From positions 1 to 7,637 of the forward strand of contig JADZBZ010000248.1 of NCBI GenBank assembly GCA_020851835.1: DNA of 7,637 nt. The letters run 5' to 3'. Each line of letters opens with the position of its first letter. Position 1 is the first letter of the stretch. Under the pieces are notes generated by a model that was not told the DNA's origin, ran no database searches, and was given only the letters and a program-made list of their open reading frames with translations. This DNA comes from Acidobacteriota bacterium (GTDB taxonomy: Bacteria; Acidobacteriota; Vicinamibacteria; Vicinamibacterales; UBA2999). This document shows, piece after piece, positions 4,885-7,637 of this stretch. The translations under genes were made by a program, and so were the position numbers.

Positions 4885-5346
4885 ATGGCCAAGGTCAGCA
4901 AGCGCCGCACGGCTGTTGCGGCAGAGTCGAAGGCGACGCGGTATGAAGAGCTCCGGCAGATGCTCGAAGAGCGCCGGCGCGACATTTTCACCGAGGTGCA
5001 GGGGCGGATTCGCGGCGTGCGCGCCGAAGGGTCCGACAAGCCGCACGAGGTGATGGACCCGGGTGAGACCAGCGAGGTCGACATCCAGGAAGACATCGAG
5101 TTCGCCCTCATCCAGATGAAGGCGGAGACCCTGAACAAGATCAACGAGGCCCTTTCGCGGCTCGAAGAGGGGACCTACGGCCGCTGCTTCGAGTGCGGCG
5201 AGGAGATCTTGGAGCAGCGTCTGCGGGCGCTGCCCTTCGCGGTCCGTTGCAAGAACTGTGAGGAAGCCCGCGAGATGGCCCAGAAGCGCGAGCGCATGGC
5301 GCAGCGCCGAGGCGGCTCCAGCCTCTTCTACGAGTACCAGGGTTAA
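4885..5346 (+). CDS. DksA/TraR-family zinc-finger transcription regulator
   Basis: The protein has 153 residues. A helical N-terminal half (about 18-95) resembles the DksA coiled coil, followed by the C4 zinc finger C101-x2-C104 and C122-x2-C125, in YGRCFECGEEI and VRCKNCEE, and a basic helix. DksA-like proteins enter the RNA polymerase secondary channel and change promoter output, often with (p)ppGpp. By ungapped alignment from the zinc finger, the E. coli coiled-coil tip DPVDRA corresponds here to DPGETS (58-63): the first Asp is kept, but the key D74 and A76 equivalents are Glu and Ser. It may therefore be a DksA paralogue with altered activity, so I give no dksA symbol. ATG 4885 is chosen for its AAGGAG (4871-4876) eight bases upstream; GTG 4876 would overlap that site. 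It lies near rel and directly before lon. Confidence 0.92.
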   Translation: MAKVSKRRTAVAAESKATRYEELRQMLEERRRDIFTEVQGRIRGVRAEGSDKPHEVMDPGETSEVDIQEDIEFALIQMKAETLNKINEALSRLEEGTYGRCFECGEEILEQRLRALPFAVRCKNCEEAREMAQKRERMAQRRGGSSLFYEYQG

Positions 5347-5367
5347 CACCCGGCGTCCTTCCTGACA

Positions 5368-5394
5368 GCAGGCTCCGCCGGTGGCGGGGCCTGC
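5368..5394 (+). terminator. 12-bp GC-rich hairpin after the dksA-like gene
   Basis: GCAGGCTCCGCC (5368-5379) pairs with GGCGGGGCCTGC (5383-5394) across a 3-base loop, with one G-U pair, 21 bases after the stop codon. No T-run follows, so it is not a classical intrinsic terminator, but such hairpins are common at gene ends in GC-rich genomes. It may end or attenuate transcription into lon or protect the upstream 3' end. Confidence 0.5.
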
Positions 5395-5472
5395 CCCTAC
5401 CCACCGGCCCACCCCGGCTGACACGACGACCGAGTCAATGCGAGCACATCAAGTAGCCCCCGGGGGTCGCAC

Positions 5473-7637
<2,165 letters not shown>

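Noticed and set aside
5395..5472. Heat-shock operator (CIRCE or HAIR) before lon
   Set aside because: Only partial similarity such as GAGCAC and CGAGTCAA is present; neither inverted repeat with correct spacing exists.

Overview
The window is GC-rich bacterial DNA, densely coding, with strongly GC-biased third codon positions. The gene set points to a Gram-negative-like, environmental bacterium: a lipoprotein with TPR repeats, a bifunctional Rel, a four-cysteine L28, RidA, a DksA/TraR-type zinc-finger protein next to Lon, and an eight-cysteine protein of a kind I associate with Acidobacteriota. Acidobacteriota (Vicinamibacteria-like) is my best guess. It rests on gene content and style only and is not proven.

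Layout. (1) Positions 1-734, minus: the first 244 residues of a TPR lipoprotein that runs off the left edge. (2) 735-919: a divergent intergenic region with a near-consensus sigma70 promoter for rel, a probable overlapping promoter for the lipoprotein gene, a tandem 10-bp repeat and a perfect 8-bp stem-loop at the predicted 5' end of the rel mRNA. (3) 920-3082, plus: a complete bifunctional (p)ppGpp synthetase/hydrolase. (4) 3063-4353, minus: a three-gene group in the order cysteine-rich hypothetical protein, rpmB (L28), ridA. The rpmB stop and ridA start overlap by one base, and ridA overlaps the end of rel tail-to-tail by 20 bp. (5) 4354-4884: a 531-bp region with no convincing protein gene. 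It holds a short reading frame with a very strong ribosome-binding site lying partly inside a perfect 8-bp stem, and then about 180 bases that fold into a series of strong hairpins leading to the ribosome-binding site of the next gene. (6) 4885-5346, plus: a DksA/TraR-family zinc-finger protein, followed by a 12-bp GC hairpin. (7) 5473-7637, plus: the Lon protease gene, complete at its 5' end and cut by the right edge shortly after the catalytic serine.

Functional theme. Rel makes and destroys (p)ppGpp. DksA-family proteins modulate RNA polymerase, often together with (p)ppGpp. Lon degrades regulatory and damaged proteins. L28 and RidA link to ribosome supply and amino-acid metabolism. The window therefore reads as a starvation and translation-stress neighbourhood. 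The least explained part, and the best candidate for something undescribed, is the structured leader region at 4520-4884 upstream of the dksA-like gene.
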